A DNA stretch of 64,000 nucleotides from Salinisphaera sp. (GTDB lineage: Bacteria > Pseudomonadota > Gammaproteobacteria > Nevskiales > Salinisphaeraceae): positions 1 through 64,000 of the forward strand of contig JAQIBT010000111.1 in assembly GCA_027858915.1 (NCBI GenBank), in the 5' to 3' direction. Position 1 is the first letter of the stretch, and each line of letters opens with the position of its first letter. Made by a program: the position numbers and the translations under genes. Positions 37,429 through 46,096 of this stretch are shown here, piece after piece. Below the pieces are notes generated by a model. That model did not search any database and was not told where the DNA came from. It was given only the letters and a program-made list of their open reading frames with translations.

Positions 37429-39081
37429 ATGGCCACCCTGATCAGCCCCCTCGCCGGCAAACCTGCCCCGCAAGACCTGCTCGTCGATGTGCCCCGGCTG
37501 GTGAGCGCCTATTACACCGGGCTGCCCGATCCGGCGGTGCCGGCGCAGCGTGTGGTCTTCGGCACCTCCGGACATCGTGGCTCGTCGTTCGCACTGTCGT
37601 TCAACGAGCCGCACGTGCTCGCGATTACCCAGGCGATCTGCGCCTATCGCAAAAGCCAGGGCATCGACGGGCCGCTGTTTCTCGGTATCGACACCCACGC
37701 GCTGTCGGAACCCGCGCGGGCCAGCGCCATCGAAGTGTTGGCGGGCAACGGCGTCGAGACCATGCTCGCCACCGGCGATGAATACACGCCGACGCCCGCG
37801 GTCTCGCACGCGATCCTGACTTATAACCGCGGCCGTACCTCCGGGCTGGCGGACGGCATTGTGGTAACGCCCTCGCACAATCCGCCCGACAACGGCGGCT
37901 TCAAATACAACCCGCCGAACGGCGGGCCAGCCGATGAGCACATCACCGACACCATCGAGGCCGCGGCCAACGCCCTGCTCGAACAGGATCTGGCTGGGGT
38001 CAGGCGGATGCCCTACGACAGGGCGCTGCAGGCGGCGACGACGCATCGCCACGATTTCCTGACCGCCTATGTCGCCGATCTCGGCCAGGTCATCGACATG
38101 GATGCGATCCGCGAGGCCCAACTTCATATGGGCGTCGACCCGCTGGGCGGCGCCGGCGTGCACTACTGGGCGCGCATCGCCGAACACTATCGGCTCGACC
38201 TGACCGTGGTCAGCGACGTGGTGGATCGGACGTTCGCTTTCATGACGGTCGACTGGGACGGCAAGATCCGCATGGATCCGTCGTCGCCCTATGCCATGCA
38301 GCGGCTGATCGATATCAAGGATCATTACGATATCGCCTTTGCCTGCGACACCGACCATGACCGCCACGGTATCGTCACCGCCCAGGCCGGATTGCTGGCA
38401 CCCAATCATTATCTGGCCGTCGCCATCGATTATCTGTTCGGCCACCGCCCGCAATGGAGCGCGCAGGCTGCGGTGGGCAAGACCGTGGTCAGTACCGGCC
38501 TGATCGACCGGGTGAGCGCACGGCTGGGACGCAAGCTGGTCGAAGTGCCGGTCGGCTTCAAGTGGTTCTCTGCCGGGCTGTTCGATGGATCCCTCGGCTT
38601 CGGCGGTGAGGAAAGCGCCGGGGCGTCGTTCCTGCGCCGCGACGGGTCGGTCTGGACCACCGACAAGGATGGCATCGCGCCTGCCCTGCTGGCAGCCGAG
38701 ATCACCGCGCGCTGCGGCCACGACCCTGGCGTCCTGTACAGCACGCTCACCGAGGAACTGGGTCGCCCGATAGCCGACCGCGTCGAGGCCAAGGCAACCT
38801 CGCAGCAGAAACAAGCGCTGGCGGCACTCACGCCCCAATGCATCAACGCGCAGGAACTCGCCGGCGAACCGATTACCGGCGTCAGCGACACCGCGCCCGG
38901 CAACGGCGCGCCGATCGGCGGCATCAAGGTGATGACCGCCAACGGCTGGTTCGCTGCCCGCCCGTCGGGCACCGAAGACATCTACAAGATCTACGCCGAG
39001 AGTTTCAACGACGATGCCCACCTGCAACGCATCCTGAAAGAAGCTCAGGCCATCGTCGACCACGCAATTGCCGCACCGTGA
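37429..39081 (+). CDS. pgm: Phosphoglucomutase (alpha-D-glucose 1-phosphate specific type)
   Basis: A 550-residue enzyme interconverting glucose 1-phosphate and glucose 6-phosphate. Domains in order: FGTSGHRGSS (near residue 43), the phosphoserine loop VVTPSHNPPDNGGF (near 145), the metal loop CDTDHDRHGIV (near 307), the sugar-binding [16 protein letters not shown] (near 387) and the phosphate-binding [16 protein letters not shown] (near 510). ATG at 37429, ten bases after the pgi stop. The stop overlaps the next gene as GTGA. In context it would convert glucose 1-phosphate from GH94 phosphorolysis to glucose 6-phosphate. A C-terminal half copy lies at 58764-59561. Confidence 0.97.
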   Translation: MATLISPLAGKPAPQDLLVDVPRLVSAYYTGLPDPAVPAQRVVFGTSGHRGSSFALSFNEPHVLAITQAICAYRKSQGIDGPLFLGIDTHALSEPARASAIEVLAGNGVETMLATGDEYTPTPAVSHAILTYNRGRTSGLADGIVVTPSHNPPDNGGFKYNPPNGGPADEHITDTIEAAANALLEQDLAGVRRMPYDRALQAATTHRHDFLTAYVADLGQVIDMDAIREAQLHMGVDPLGGAGVHYWARIAEHYRLDLTVVSDVVDRTFAFMTVDWDGKIRMDPSSPYAMQRLIDIKDHYDIAFACDTDHDRHGIVTAQAGLLAPNHYLAVAIDYLFGHRPQWSAQAAVGKTVVSTGLIDRVSARLGRKLVEVPVGFKWFSAGLFDGSLGFGGEESAGASFLRRDGSVWTTDKDGIAPALLAAEITARCGHDPGVLYSTLTEELGRPIADRVEAKATSQQKQALAALTPQCINAQELAGEPITGVSDTAPGNGAPIGGIKVMTANGWFAARPSGTEDIYKIYAESFNDDAHLQRILKEAQAIVDHAIAAP

Positions 39082-40430
39082 CCGCCCGTCCCGCCACGCA
39101 GCCAGGCCATGCCGCCGTCGCAGCAGACGGTGAATCCGACGATGCGATGCTCGACCGCCTGCAGCGCACGGCCTTCGATTATTTCCTGCAATTCGCCAAC
39201 CTGGACAACGGCCTGCTCGCCGACACCACGCGCGACGGCGCGCCCTCGAGTATCGCGGTGGTCGGCTTTGCCTTGTCGTCCTACCCGATCGGGGTCGAGC
39301 GCGGCTGGATGAAACGCACCGATGCGGTACAGCGCACGCTCGCCAGCCTGCATTTTTTCATGGCCAGCGATCAGTCGGGCAGCGCCGAAGCAACCGGTTA
39401 TCGCGGTTTCTATTTTCACTTTCTGGATATGCAACGCGGCACCCGCGTCTGGCGGTGCGAACTCTCGCCGATCGATACGACCATCCTGATCGCCGGCATG
39501 CTCAGCGCCGCTGCCTACTTCGACGCCGACACACCCGACGAAACCGAACTACGCCGGCTCGCCAACGCCCTCTATGAACGGGTCGACTGGCTCTGGATGC
39601 AACACGACGGCGTTACGGTCATGCAGGGCTGGAAACCGGAATGCGGCTTCCTGCACTACGGCTGGGAAGGTTATAGCGAAGCCCTCCTGCTCTATGCGCT
39701 CGGCCTGGGTTCGCCGACCCACGCGCTGACCGAACAAAGTTTTCATGCCTGGACCATGACCTATCAATGGGAAAATCTGTACGGGACCGATTTCCTGTAC
39801 GCCGGACCATTGTTCATTCACCAGTTCTCGCACGCCTGGATCGATTTCCGCGGCATCCGTGATGCGTTCATGCGCGAGAAGAACTGCGACTATTTCGAGA
39901 ACAGCCGGCGTGCGACCTATATCCAGCGCAAATATGCGATCCTCAACCCTAGGAGCTTCGTCGGCTACGACGCCGAGCACTGGGGCCTTTCGGCCGGCGA
40001 CGGCCCCAGCGCCGATGCACGCCAGGTAGCCGGACGCCAGCAAGCGTTTTATGGCTATGCCGCGCGTGGCCTGCCCTATGGCCCGGACGATGGCACCATC
40101 GCCGGCTCGGCGACCGCCTCGTCGCTGGTCTTTGCGCCCGAGATCGTGTTGCCGGCGTTGCGTGCGCTACTGGCAGACGGCGTTGCGGGCAACGTCGATC
40201 TCATCCATGCCAGCGGCTTCAATGCCACGCTTGGCGAGGCGCCGGGGAAAGTCTGGATCACGACTGATATCTTCGGTCTCGACCAGGGCATGATCGTGTT
40301 GATGATCGAAAACTACCGATCCGGGCAGCCTTGGCGTCTGATGCGAGATCTGTCCTGTATTCGCGACGGCCTGCGCCGCGCGGACTTCTCAGGCGGCTGG
40401 CTCGAGCAGCGCCCGGGGGCTCAGCCATGA
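39078..40430 (+). CDS. Glycoamylase-domain protein (PF10091/GH144-like)
   Basis: A 450-residue protein of the family that includes GH144 endo-beta-1,2-glucanases and the middle domain of cyclic beta-1,2-glucan synthases. It starts LDRLQRTAFDYFLQFANLDN (near residue 25) and has SSIAVVGFALSSYPIGVERG, GYRGFYFHFLDMQRGTRVW, CELSPIDTTILIAGML, GFLHYGWEGYSEALLLYALG and GPLFIHQFSHAWIDFRG, as family members do. No signal peptide is seen, unlike secreted GH144 enzymes. The start is a GTG overlapping the pgm stop. It may hydrolyse or trim beta-1,2-glucans so that GH94 can act on the ends; substrate and linkage are inferred from family and context. A decayed copy is at 16221-16466. Confidence 0.85.
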   Translation: MTARPATQPGHAAVAADGESDDAMLDRLQRTAFDYFLQFANLDNGLLADTTRDGAPSSIAVVGFALSSYPIGVERGWMKRTDAVQRTLASLHFFMASDQSGSAEATGYRGFYFHFLDMQRGTRVWRCELSPIDTTILIAGMLSAAAYFDADTPDETELRRLANALYERVDWLWMQHDGVTVMQGWKPECGFLHYGWEGYSEALLLYALGLGSPTHALTEQSFHAWTMTYQWENLYGTDFLYAGPLFIHQFSHAWIDFRGIRDAFMREKNCDYFENSRRATYIQRKYAILNPRSFVGYDAEHWGLSAGDGPSADARQVAGRQQAFYGYAARGLPYGPDDGTIAGSATASSLVFAPEIVLPALRALLADGVAGNVDLIHASGFNATLGEAPGKVWITTDIFGLDQGMIVLMIENYRSGQPWRLMRDLSCIRDGLRRADFSGGWLEQRPGAQP

Positions 40431-41923
40431 CGCAAGTCCGCCCGACGCTCGAGGATCAGGGCGCGAACCCTTACGACCGCGAACGCTGGGCCCAGGTGCG
40501 GCCGCCGGCCTGGCACAACCCGCGGCCACGCGCATGCTACGACTGGCTGGTAATCGGCGCCGGGCCCGCCGGCCTGACCGCCGCACGCAGCGCCGCGGCC
40601 CTCGGCGCGCGCGTCGCGCTGGTCGAAAATCATCTGCTCGGCGGCGTTTCGCTGAACTACGGCACGGTATCGTCTCAGTCGCTGATCAGAACCTCACGGC
40701 TGTACGCAGAGATGCGCGATGCCGCTTGCTACGGCGCCCGCGCACCAACACATATCGAAGTCGATTTCCCGCTCGCGATGGAACGCATGCGTCGCATCCG
40801 CGCGCGCCTGGCCCATCTCGACTCCGCCGCGAACATTGCTGCCCTGGGCATCGACCTGTTTTTCGGTACTGCGCGCTTTGTCAGCGACGATACGATCGAT
40901 CTCGACGGCATCCGGCTGCAGTTCAAGAAAGCGCTGATCGCCACGGGCTCGCGTTCCTTGCTTCCAACACTGCCCGGACTGACGGAAGCCGGTTACCTGA
41001 CCAACGAAACGGTGTTCGACCTGACCACCCTGCCGGCTAGCCTGCTGGTGATCGGCGGCGGCCCGGTGGGCTGCGAGCTGGCCCAGGCGTTTTCCCGCCT
41101 CGGCTCGCGCACCGTCCTTGTCCACGACCAGCCCCTGTTCCTGCCCAAGGAAGAACGCGATGCCGCCCAGCTGCTCAGCGCCGCGTTGGCCCAGGACGGC
41201 GTCGAGATGCATCTGAATACGACCGCCGTCAACGTACGCATGAAAAAAGGCAAGAAGGTCGTCGAAATAGTCAACGACGGCGACGTGGCAACCATCACGG
41301 CCGACGTGGTATTGACCGGCATCGGCCGCACGCCCGCCGTGGCCGGACTGGATCTCGAAGCGGCGGGCGTCGTCTTCGACACGGCGGCCGGCATCCAGGT
41401 GAATGACTTCCTGCGCACGAGCAACAAGCGAATCTTCGCGGCCGGCGATGTCTGCATGGAACACATGTTCGTCGATACCGCCAATGCCTCGGCGCGCATC
41501 GCCACGCACAATGCATTGTGTCGCGGGCGCCAGCGCCTGAGTGCCCTGACCATCCCCTGGTGTACCTATACCGATCCGGAAATCACCCACGTCGGTCTAT
41601 ACGTGCGCCAGGCGCGCGCGCGCGGTATCCCGATCAAGACCTTCACGGTCCCGATGCACGAGGTCGATCGCGCCCTCGTCGACGGCGGCGAAGAAGGGTT
41701 CGTAAAAATCCACGTGCGCGAAGGCACCGACACCATCCTGGGCGCGACCGTGGTGGGGCGCCACGCCAGCGAAATGATCAACGGCCTGTCGCTGGCGATG
41801 GTCGCGGGGATCGGACTGCACACCATCGCACGCGTGATTCATACCTATCCCACCCAGGCCGAAGCGATCAGGAAAGCCGCGCAGGCCTGTCGTGAGAGCG
41901 ATCGCCCGCGCGGGCGCACATGA
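40427..41923 (+). CDS. SthA-like FAD pyridine nucleotide oxidoreductase lacking redox cysteines
   Basis: A 498-residue protein with the fold of dihydrolipoamide/mercuric reductases: FAD loop WLVIGAGPAGLTAARSAAAL (residues 40-59), NAD(P) loop LLVIGGGPVGCELAQAFSRL (near 205), FAD loop RIFAAGDVC (near 340) and C-terminal IHTYPTQAEAIRKAA. The active-site segment reads GGVSLNYGTVSSQ, with Ser75 and Thr80 where the C-x4-C disulfide belongs. E. coli SthA transhydrogenase also lacks the second cysteine (Thr), so disulfide chemistry is excluded and hydride transfer between NADPH and NADH is plausible. Encoding with zwf and gnd supports that. ATG overlaps the preceding stop as ATGA. A diaphorase role is the alternative. 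Confidence 0.82.
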   Translation: MTQVRPTLEDQGANPYDRERWAQVRPPAWHNPRPRACYDWLVIGAGPAGLTAARSAAALGARVALVENHLLGGVSLNYGTVSSQSLIRTSRLYAEMRDAACYGARAPTHIEVDFPLAMERMRRIRARLAHLDSAANIAALGIDLFFGTARFVSDDTIDLDGIRLQFKKALIATGSRSLLPTLPGLTEAGYLTNETVFDLTTLPASLLVIGGGPVGCELAQAFSRLGSRTVLVHDQPLFLPKEERDAAQLLSAALAQDGVEMHLNTTAVNVRMKKGKKVVEIVNDGDVATITADVVLTGIGRTPAVAGLDLEAAGVVFDTAAGIQVNDFLRTSNKRIFAAGDVCMEHMFVDTANASARIATHNALCRGRQRLSALTIPWCTYTDPEITHVGLYVRQARARGIPIKTFTVPMHEVDRALVDGGEEGFVKIHVREGTDTILGATVVGRHASEMINGLSLAMVAGIGLHTIARVIHTYPTQAEAIRKAAQACRESDRPRGRT

Positions 41924-42495
41924 CTGCAATGAAAACGAAAGCAAGCAACCAGGCACTCGCTTCGTATGCAGCGACGGACAGGCTCCGAGACGGGCGCGAA
42001 GTGCTGATACGTGCGATACGTCCTGATGACAAACAAGCGCTACAGGAGGCGATGCACCGACTAAGCGCCGAGTCCTCTTATTTTAGATTCTTTCAAGCGA
42101 AGCACAACCTATCGCCGGAGGAACTCATCTACTTTACGGAGCTGGATTTTCGCGATCATGTGGGTCTGGTGGCTATTCTCGATGAAGACGGCATAGCCGT
42201 AATGGTTGGCGTTGCGCGCTATATCGTCTCCGAACATGTGCTCGCACCGGTTGCGGAACTGGCATTTGCAGTGGACGACACGCACCACGAGTTGGGTATT
42301 GCGACAACGTTGTTTACTCATCTAATCAAACTCGCACGGGCAGCGGGTCTGTCGGGGTTCAAGGCATGTGTTCTGGCAAAGAACAGAAAAATGCTCGAAG
42401 TGTTTTCCCACTGCGATCTACCGCATGAATCCTCGCGCGTGGATGGCGTTGTTGAGCTACGGCTTTCGCTGCTTGCGGTTGCCGATCCTGCTTGA
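41920..42495 (+). CDS. GNAT family N-acetyltransferase
   Basis: A 191-residue acetyltransferase. LRDGREVLIRAIRPDDKQAL (near residue 22) and LSAESSYFRFFQ (near 48) are shared with the GNAT domain of Pat-type protein acetyltransferases, followed by the GNAT core (ELAFAVDDTHHELGIATTLF, near 107). The acetyl-CoA loop, normally Q/R-x-x-G-x-G/A, is degenerate (HHELGIA). ATG at 41920 overlaps the preceding stop as ATGA and closes the gnd operon. It might acetylate metabolic enzymes encoded upstream, as Pat does (inference). Confidence 0.85.
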   Translation: MTAMKTKASNQALASYAATDRLRDGREVLIRAIRPDDKQALQEAMHRLSAESSYFRFFQAKHNLSPEELIYFTELDFRDHVGLVAILDEDGIAVMVGVARYIVSEHVLAPVAELAFAVDDTHHELGIATTLFTHLIKLARAAGLSGFKACVLAKNRKMLEVFSHCDLPHESSRVDGVVELRLSLLAVADPA

Positions 42496-42508
42496 ATTTG
42501 AGCCGCAC

Positions 42509-42530
42509 CTGGCGCCCTTCACGGCGCCAG
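42509..42530. terminator. Hairpin between convergent operons
   Basis: CTGGCGCC (42509-42516) and GGCGCCAG (42523-42530) form a perfect 8-bp stem with a 6-base loop, between the GNAT stop and the gadB stop. No T-run follows on either strand, so it is a weak or Rho-assisted bidirectional terminator. Confidence 0.55.
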
Positions 42531-42537
42531 AGCTGAC

Positions 42538-43935
42538 TTACTCATGATGGACTCCCCCATGATGGAACCCCGGTTTTGCAGTGGAGTTCGGCACCGGGTT
42601 CTTCGACAGGTGCTCAATCGCGCGTTTGATGTCATCCAGAAGAAGTTGCACCAGATCGCGACTGACTCCGTGGCGAATCAGGATGCGTTGCACAACGGTT
42701 TCCTGGCGGTTCGACGGTAGCGGATAGGACGCGATCTGCCATCCACGCATCCGCACCCGTTCCGACAGGTCATAGAGCGTGAAGCCGTGATCGACGTCGG
42801 TCAGCTTGTAGGCGACCGCGGGCAGACCGCCGTGGCCGTCATAGACCATTTCGAAACGCTCGATCTCTGCCAGCTGTTCACCCAGCCAGTGGGCCGTATC
42901 GGAACAGGCTTGCTGGACTGCCGTATACCCTTCCCGACCGAGGCGCAGAAAATTGTAGTATTGCGCGATGATCTCGCCACCGGGTCGCGAGAAGTTCAGC
43001 GCAAAAGTGGGCATGTTGCCGCCCAGATAATCCACATAGAAAATCAGCTCTTCGGGTAGATCTTCCTTCGATGCCCAGATCACCCAACCCACACCGAGGG
43101 GGGCGAGGCCGTATTTGTGGCCGGAGGCGTTGATCGACCGGACCCGCTCGATCTGGAAATCCCAGGCCAGGTCGCGCTGAATGAATGGCGCGATGAACCC
43201 CCCCGAGGCAGCATCGACATGGATCGGAATATCAAGCCCGAGATCGCGCTCCATCGCGTCCAGCTCACCCGCCAAAGCCTCTACAGGTTCGTAAATACCA
43301 GTGAAGGTGACACCCAGCGTCGCCACCACACCGATCGTGTTTTCGTCGCAGTATTGGCGCAGGTCTTCGGGCTTCAATCCAAGGGCGTCGCCTTCCAGCG
43401 GCACCTCGCGGATCTCGACATCGAAATAGCGGGCAAATTTCTTCCAGCAGATCTGCACGGGGCCGGTCACGATATTCGGCTTGCTCGTATCCTTGCCATC
43501 GGCTTCCCGGCGCTTGCGCCACTGCCACTTGAAAGCAAGACCGCCCAGCATGGCCGCTTCGCTTGACCCGGTGGTCGAGCAGCCCACCGTCTCCCATGAT
43601 TTCTGGGCGTGCCAGAGGTCGGCAAGAATGTGTACGCAGCGGTTCTCAAGCTCGGCGGTCTGGGGATATTCGTCCTTGTCGATCATGTTCTTGTAGACCG
43701 CATCCGCCATCAACTGCTTGACCTCATCCTCCACCCAGGTCGTACAGAACGTGGCGAGGTTCTGACGGGCATTCCCGTCCAACAGAAGCTCATCGCGGAT
43801 GAGGGCATAGGCGGCACGCGGCTCGGTGGGGCCTTTCGGCAACCGAAACTTTGGCAGATTGTCTGCCGGGGCATTCGTTGCATAAATGTCTCGCAGACTG
43901 GATTGGTCATTCAAATCAACGCGATGGATGGGCAT
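42538..43935 (-). CDS. gadB: Glutamate decarboxylase
   Basis: A 465-residue PLP enzyme that converts glutamate to GABA while consuming a proton, a classic acid-resistance reaction. It has YPQTAELENRCVHILADLWH, GCSTTGSSEAAMLGGLAFKW (near residue 124), HVDAASGGFIAPF (near 240) and the PLP-Lys motif INASGHKYGLAPLGVGW (near 270). The C-terminus is His-rich (GFHHGGVHHE); in E. coli GadB a C-terminal His closes the site at neutral pH. I chose the ATG at 43935, which has AAGAG nine bases upstream; an ATG three codons earlier lacks room for a ribosome site. No GadC-type antiporter is adjacent; the antiporter at 50.9 kb is closer to arginine systems. Confidence 0.96.
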   Translation of the reverse strand: MPIHRVDLNDQSSLRDIYATNAPADNLPKFRLPKGPTEPRAAYALIRDELLLDGNARQNLATFCTTWVEDEVKQLMADAVYKNMIDKDEYPQTAELENRCVHILADLWHAQKSWETVGCSTTGSSEAAMLGGLAFKWQWRKRREADGKDTSKPNIVTGPVQICWKKFARYFDVEIREVPLEGDALGLKPEDLRQYCDENTIGVVATLGVTFTGIYEPVEALAGELDAMERDLGLDIPIHVDAASGGFIAPFIQRDLAWDFQIERVRSINASGHKYGLAPLGVGWVIWASKEDLPEELIFYVDYLGGNMPTFALNFSRPGGEIIAQYYNFLRLGREGYTAVQQACSDTAHWLGEQLAEIERFEMVYDGHGGLPAVAYKLTDVDHGFTLYDLSERVRMRGWQIASYPLPSNRQETVVQRILIRHGVSRDLVQLLLDDIKRAIEHLSKNPVPNSTAKPGFHHGGVHHE

Positions 43936-44119
43936 TCTGAACATCTCTTTAGGGTCGTTTTGTAGTGCCTCGATCGGCGCCTGCTGGTTCTCAGATGGGC
44001 ACCTGTCGCATGCCCACCCTGGTACTGAGTTACACCGAACAGACTGGCCCCGATCAGAGCCAGCTAATAGACGGATGGGTCGGACGACAGTCAGCAGATC
44101 GACGTCGCGTCGCTGTTCA
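43936..44119. other. gadB upstream region
   Basis: No gene; it presumably holds the gadB promoter. No FNR box or recurrent palindrome was found. Confidence 0.3.
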
Positions 44120-44356
44120 CTACTTGGCCGCCATCTCCTGCTTCATCCGCCGGTATTCGTCACGGTCAATGTCGCCACGCACATAGCGCTCGTTGAGGAT
44201 ATCGAGCGCATTCTTGGCGGGCGGGACGAGATAGCGCTGGTTGACGCGGTAGGCATAGCCCCAGTGGCCGAAGCTCGAGATCAACAGGAAACAGACGCCG
44301 AACCAGAGGAGCCAGCTCCAGCCGAAATTCCAGTTGGCCAGATAGTCGTGTGTCAT
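44120..44356 (-). CDS. Small membrane SHOCT-domain protein, copy A
   Basis: A 78-residue protein: one membrane helix (WLLWFGVCFLLISSFGHWGY, about residues 14-33), a short linker and a SHOCT motif (ALDILNERYVRGDIDRDEYR). ATG at 44356, with a GTG three codons earlier. It is nearly identical to copy B at 54933-55169, including 100 bases upstream. SHOCT is an oligomerisation module; the helix would anchor it in the inner membrane with the SHOCT part on one side. Role unknown. Confidence 0.85.
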   Translation of the reverse strand: MTHDYLANWNFGWSWLLWFGVCFLLISSFGHWGYAYRVNQRYLVPPAKNALDILNERYVRGDIDRDEYRRMKQEMAAK

Positions 44357-44459
44357 TGCGATCACCGATGCTGCTCAATCGATGGCGAACGCCATCGCGG
44401 CGTCCTGGCACGGCCCTTGAAGGACCGAACTCTTACGCTAACGATTCGACTATGGGCGC
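44172..44459. repeat. 288-bp direct repeat, left copy
   Basis: Nearly identical to 54985-55272, offset 10813 bases, with only a few differences, all inside the SHOCT coding part; the 100 bases upstream of the ATG are identical. Within it CGATGGCG-AA-CGCCATCG (44380-44397) is a perfect palindrome upstream of the gene. The two copies bracket the arginine/ornithine operon. Confidence 0.9.
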
Positions 44460-45159
44460 AATTTTTCTCGGGCTCTGTTCGCTGCCACACGTTAGGTCGA
44501 CCCTTCGCGCTCAATCAGCGACCGTGCGGCGGCGAACGCCCACGGGGCTTCCCGGAATGCGTTCCGTGCCAACGTCACCTGCGCGCCGGTTACTTTGGGC
44601 CTGCGGACGTACGGTATCGATCAGCGCAGGCCGCGCCGAAAACAAAACGACACGGGCTGAGTTGTCTTAGCCGATGTGGCCGATCTCATCCTCGCGATCA
44701 TATTGGCCCATGACGACCGGATCGGAAGCGCGGGCATGGCGAGTCATGGTATCCGCCAGAATGGGCACCGCCTGCGGGTTCGGCTGATCGCGCCGGTGGT
44801 GTGCCGCCTGACGCCGTGGACATGCCGCCTATGTGGCCAATTCCGCTATCAATGCGGCGTTGCGTTATCGTGCTTTTTTGCCGGCTTTCTCATCAGTCAG
44901 CCGCCATTGCACTTGTCGGTCTATCTGTCGGCCGGACGCAGCATCTCAGGGTATAAGCTGATTACATCGGCGTCGCAGACGTAGCCGAGCGCACTCGCGG
45001 TGTGGATCGTCGACCGCATCCACCAGAATACGGACGTCGCCCATTGCGATCTTGCTGGAACCAGACGCGCTATCGCATGACAGTTATTTCGATTCATGCT
45101 GATACCCCACAGCCTGACATCATGTCGGCGAGTTCCTCGATGATCCCGGCCTGCCGGTT
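44460..45159. other. Gene-poor interval between the SHOCT gene and arcC
   Basis: No gene is recognised in 700 bases. Two reverse-strand stretches look protein-like without a start: one ending ARASDPVVMGQYDREDEIGH before a stop at about 44670, and one around 44520-44610 reading NAFREAPWAFAAARSLIERE. They may be remnants, but I cannot name a family. No operator motif stands out. Confidence 0.4.
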
Positions 45160-46095
45160 TTAATCGTAGTAGTCGAATGCGCCGTCGCCGGCGTCGATGC
45201 GGGTACCCACGGTGGCTTCGATAAGCGCACCCGCATCCTGAAGCCGGCCGATTGCCGCGAAGCCGCCGGTATCGCGCACGAACGCCTGGGAGGCGCGGAC
45301 TTTGGGTCCCATCGAACCCGCGCTGAAGCCGATCGTGTCGAAGGTATCACTGCCAGCACGGCGGATCCGCCGGGCCGTAGGCTTACCCCAGTCTGTCTGG
45401 ACGGCATCGACATCAGTCAGCAACAGCAGTGCGTCGGCACCCAGGTCCCGGGCAAGCAGCGCGCTGGTTGCGTCCTTGTCCACAACGGCTTCCACGCCTT
45501 CGAGGTGGCCGTCGGGCCTGGCGATAACCGGAATACCTCCGCCGCCGGCGCAAATCGTGATCACGCCCTCGCGGGTGAGCAACTCTATAACACCGATCTC
45601 CAGAATTCGCTGCGGCACGGGCGAAGCTACCACGCGTCGATAGCCCGCACCATCAGCGGCGATCGCCCATTGGTTGGCCGCCGCGATACGCTCGGCCTCC
45701 TGCTGCGCGTAGACCGGCCCGACTGGTTTGGTCGGCGCATCAAAGGCCGGGTCGGCGGCATCGACTCTCACCTGGGTCAACAGGGTGGCGACCGGCCTAT
45801 CCCACCCCAGTTGATTGCCTAGCTCCTGTTCGATCAGATAGCCGATCATGCCTTCTGTTTCTGCGCCCAGTACGTCCAACGGATAGGCTTCGTCAGCGCG
45901 ATAGGCGGCGCCCTGCAAGGCCAGCAAACCGACCTGCGGTCCGTTGCCATGAGAAACGACGAGCTGATGCCCGGCACGGACAAGCTCGGCCAGGGCCTGG
46001 GCTGCTATGGCGGCATTGCTGCGCTGGTTGGCCGCGGTTGGCGGCTCGCCGCGACGCAGTAGCGCATTCCCACCCAGGGCCGCGACGATGCGCAA
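45160..46095 (-). CDS. arcC: Carbamate kinase
   Basis: A 311-residue kinase that turns carbamoyl phosphate and ADP into ATP, CO2 and ammonia, the energy-yielding last step of the arginine deiminase pathway. Motifs: RIVAALGGNALLRRGEPP at the start, VVSHGNGPQVGLLALQ (near residue 42), GAETEGMIGYLIEQEL (near 77), ICAGGGGIPVI (near 203) and VDKDATSALLARDLGAD (near 222). The start is TTG at 46095, one base after the arcB stop; no ATG exists near the conserved N-terminus. It is the last gene of the operon. Confidence 0.95.
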   Translation of the reverse strand: MRIVAALGGNALLRRGEPPTAANQRSNAAIAAQALAELVRAGHQLVVSHGNGPQVGLLALQGAAYRADEAYPLDVLGAETEGMIGYLIEQELGNQLGWDRPVATLLTQVRVDAADPAFDAPTKPVGPVYAQQEAERIAAANQWAIAADGAGYRRVVASPVPQRILEIGVIELLTREGVITICAGGGGIPVIARPDGHLEGVEAVVDKDATSALLARDLGADALLLLTDVDAVQTDWGKPTARRIRRAGSDTFDTIGFSAGSMGPKVRASQAFVRDTGGFAAIGRLQDAGALIEATVGTRIDAGDGAFDYYD

Positions 46096-46096
46096 C

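Noticed and set aside
37300-39063. Long reverse-strand open frame opposite pgm (587 codons)
   Set aside because: It lies wholly antisense to a gene with clear catalytic motifs, has low-complexity Gly/Arg/Asp composition and no domain. Long antisense frames are expected in GC-rich DNA.
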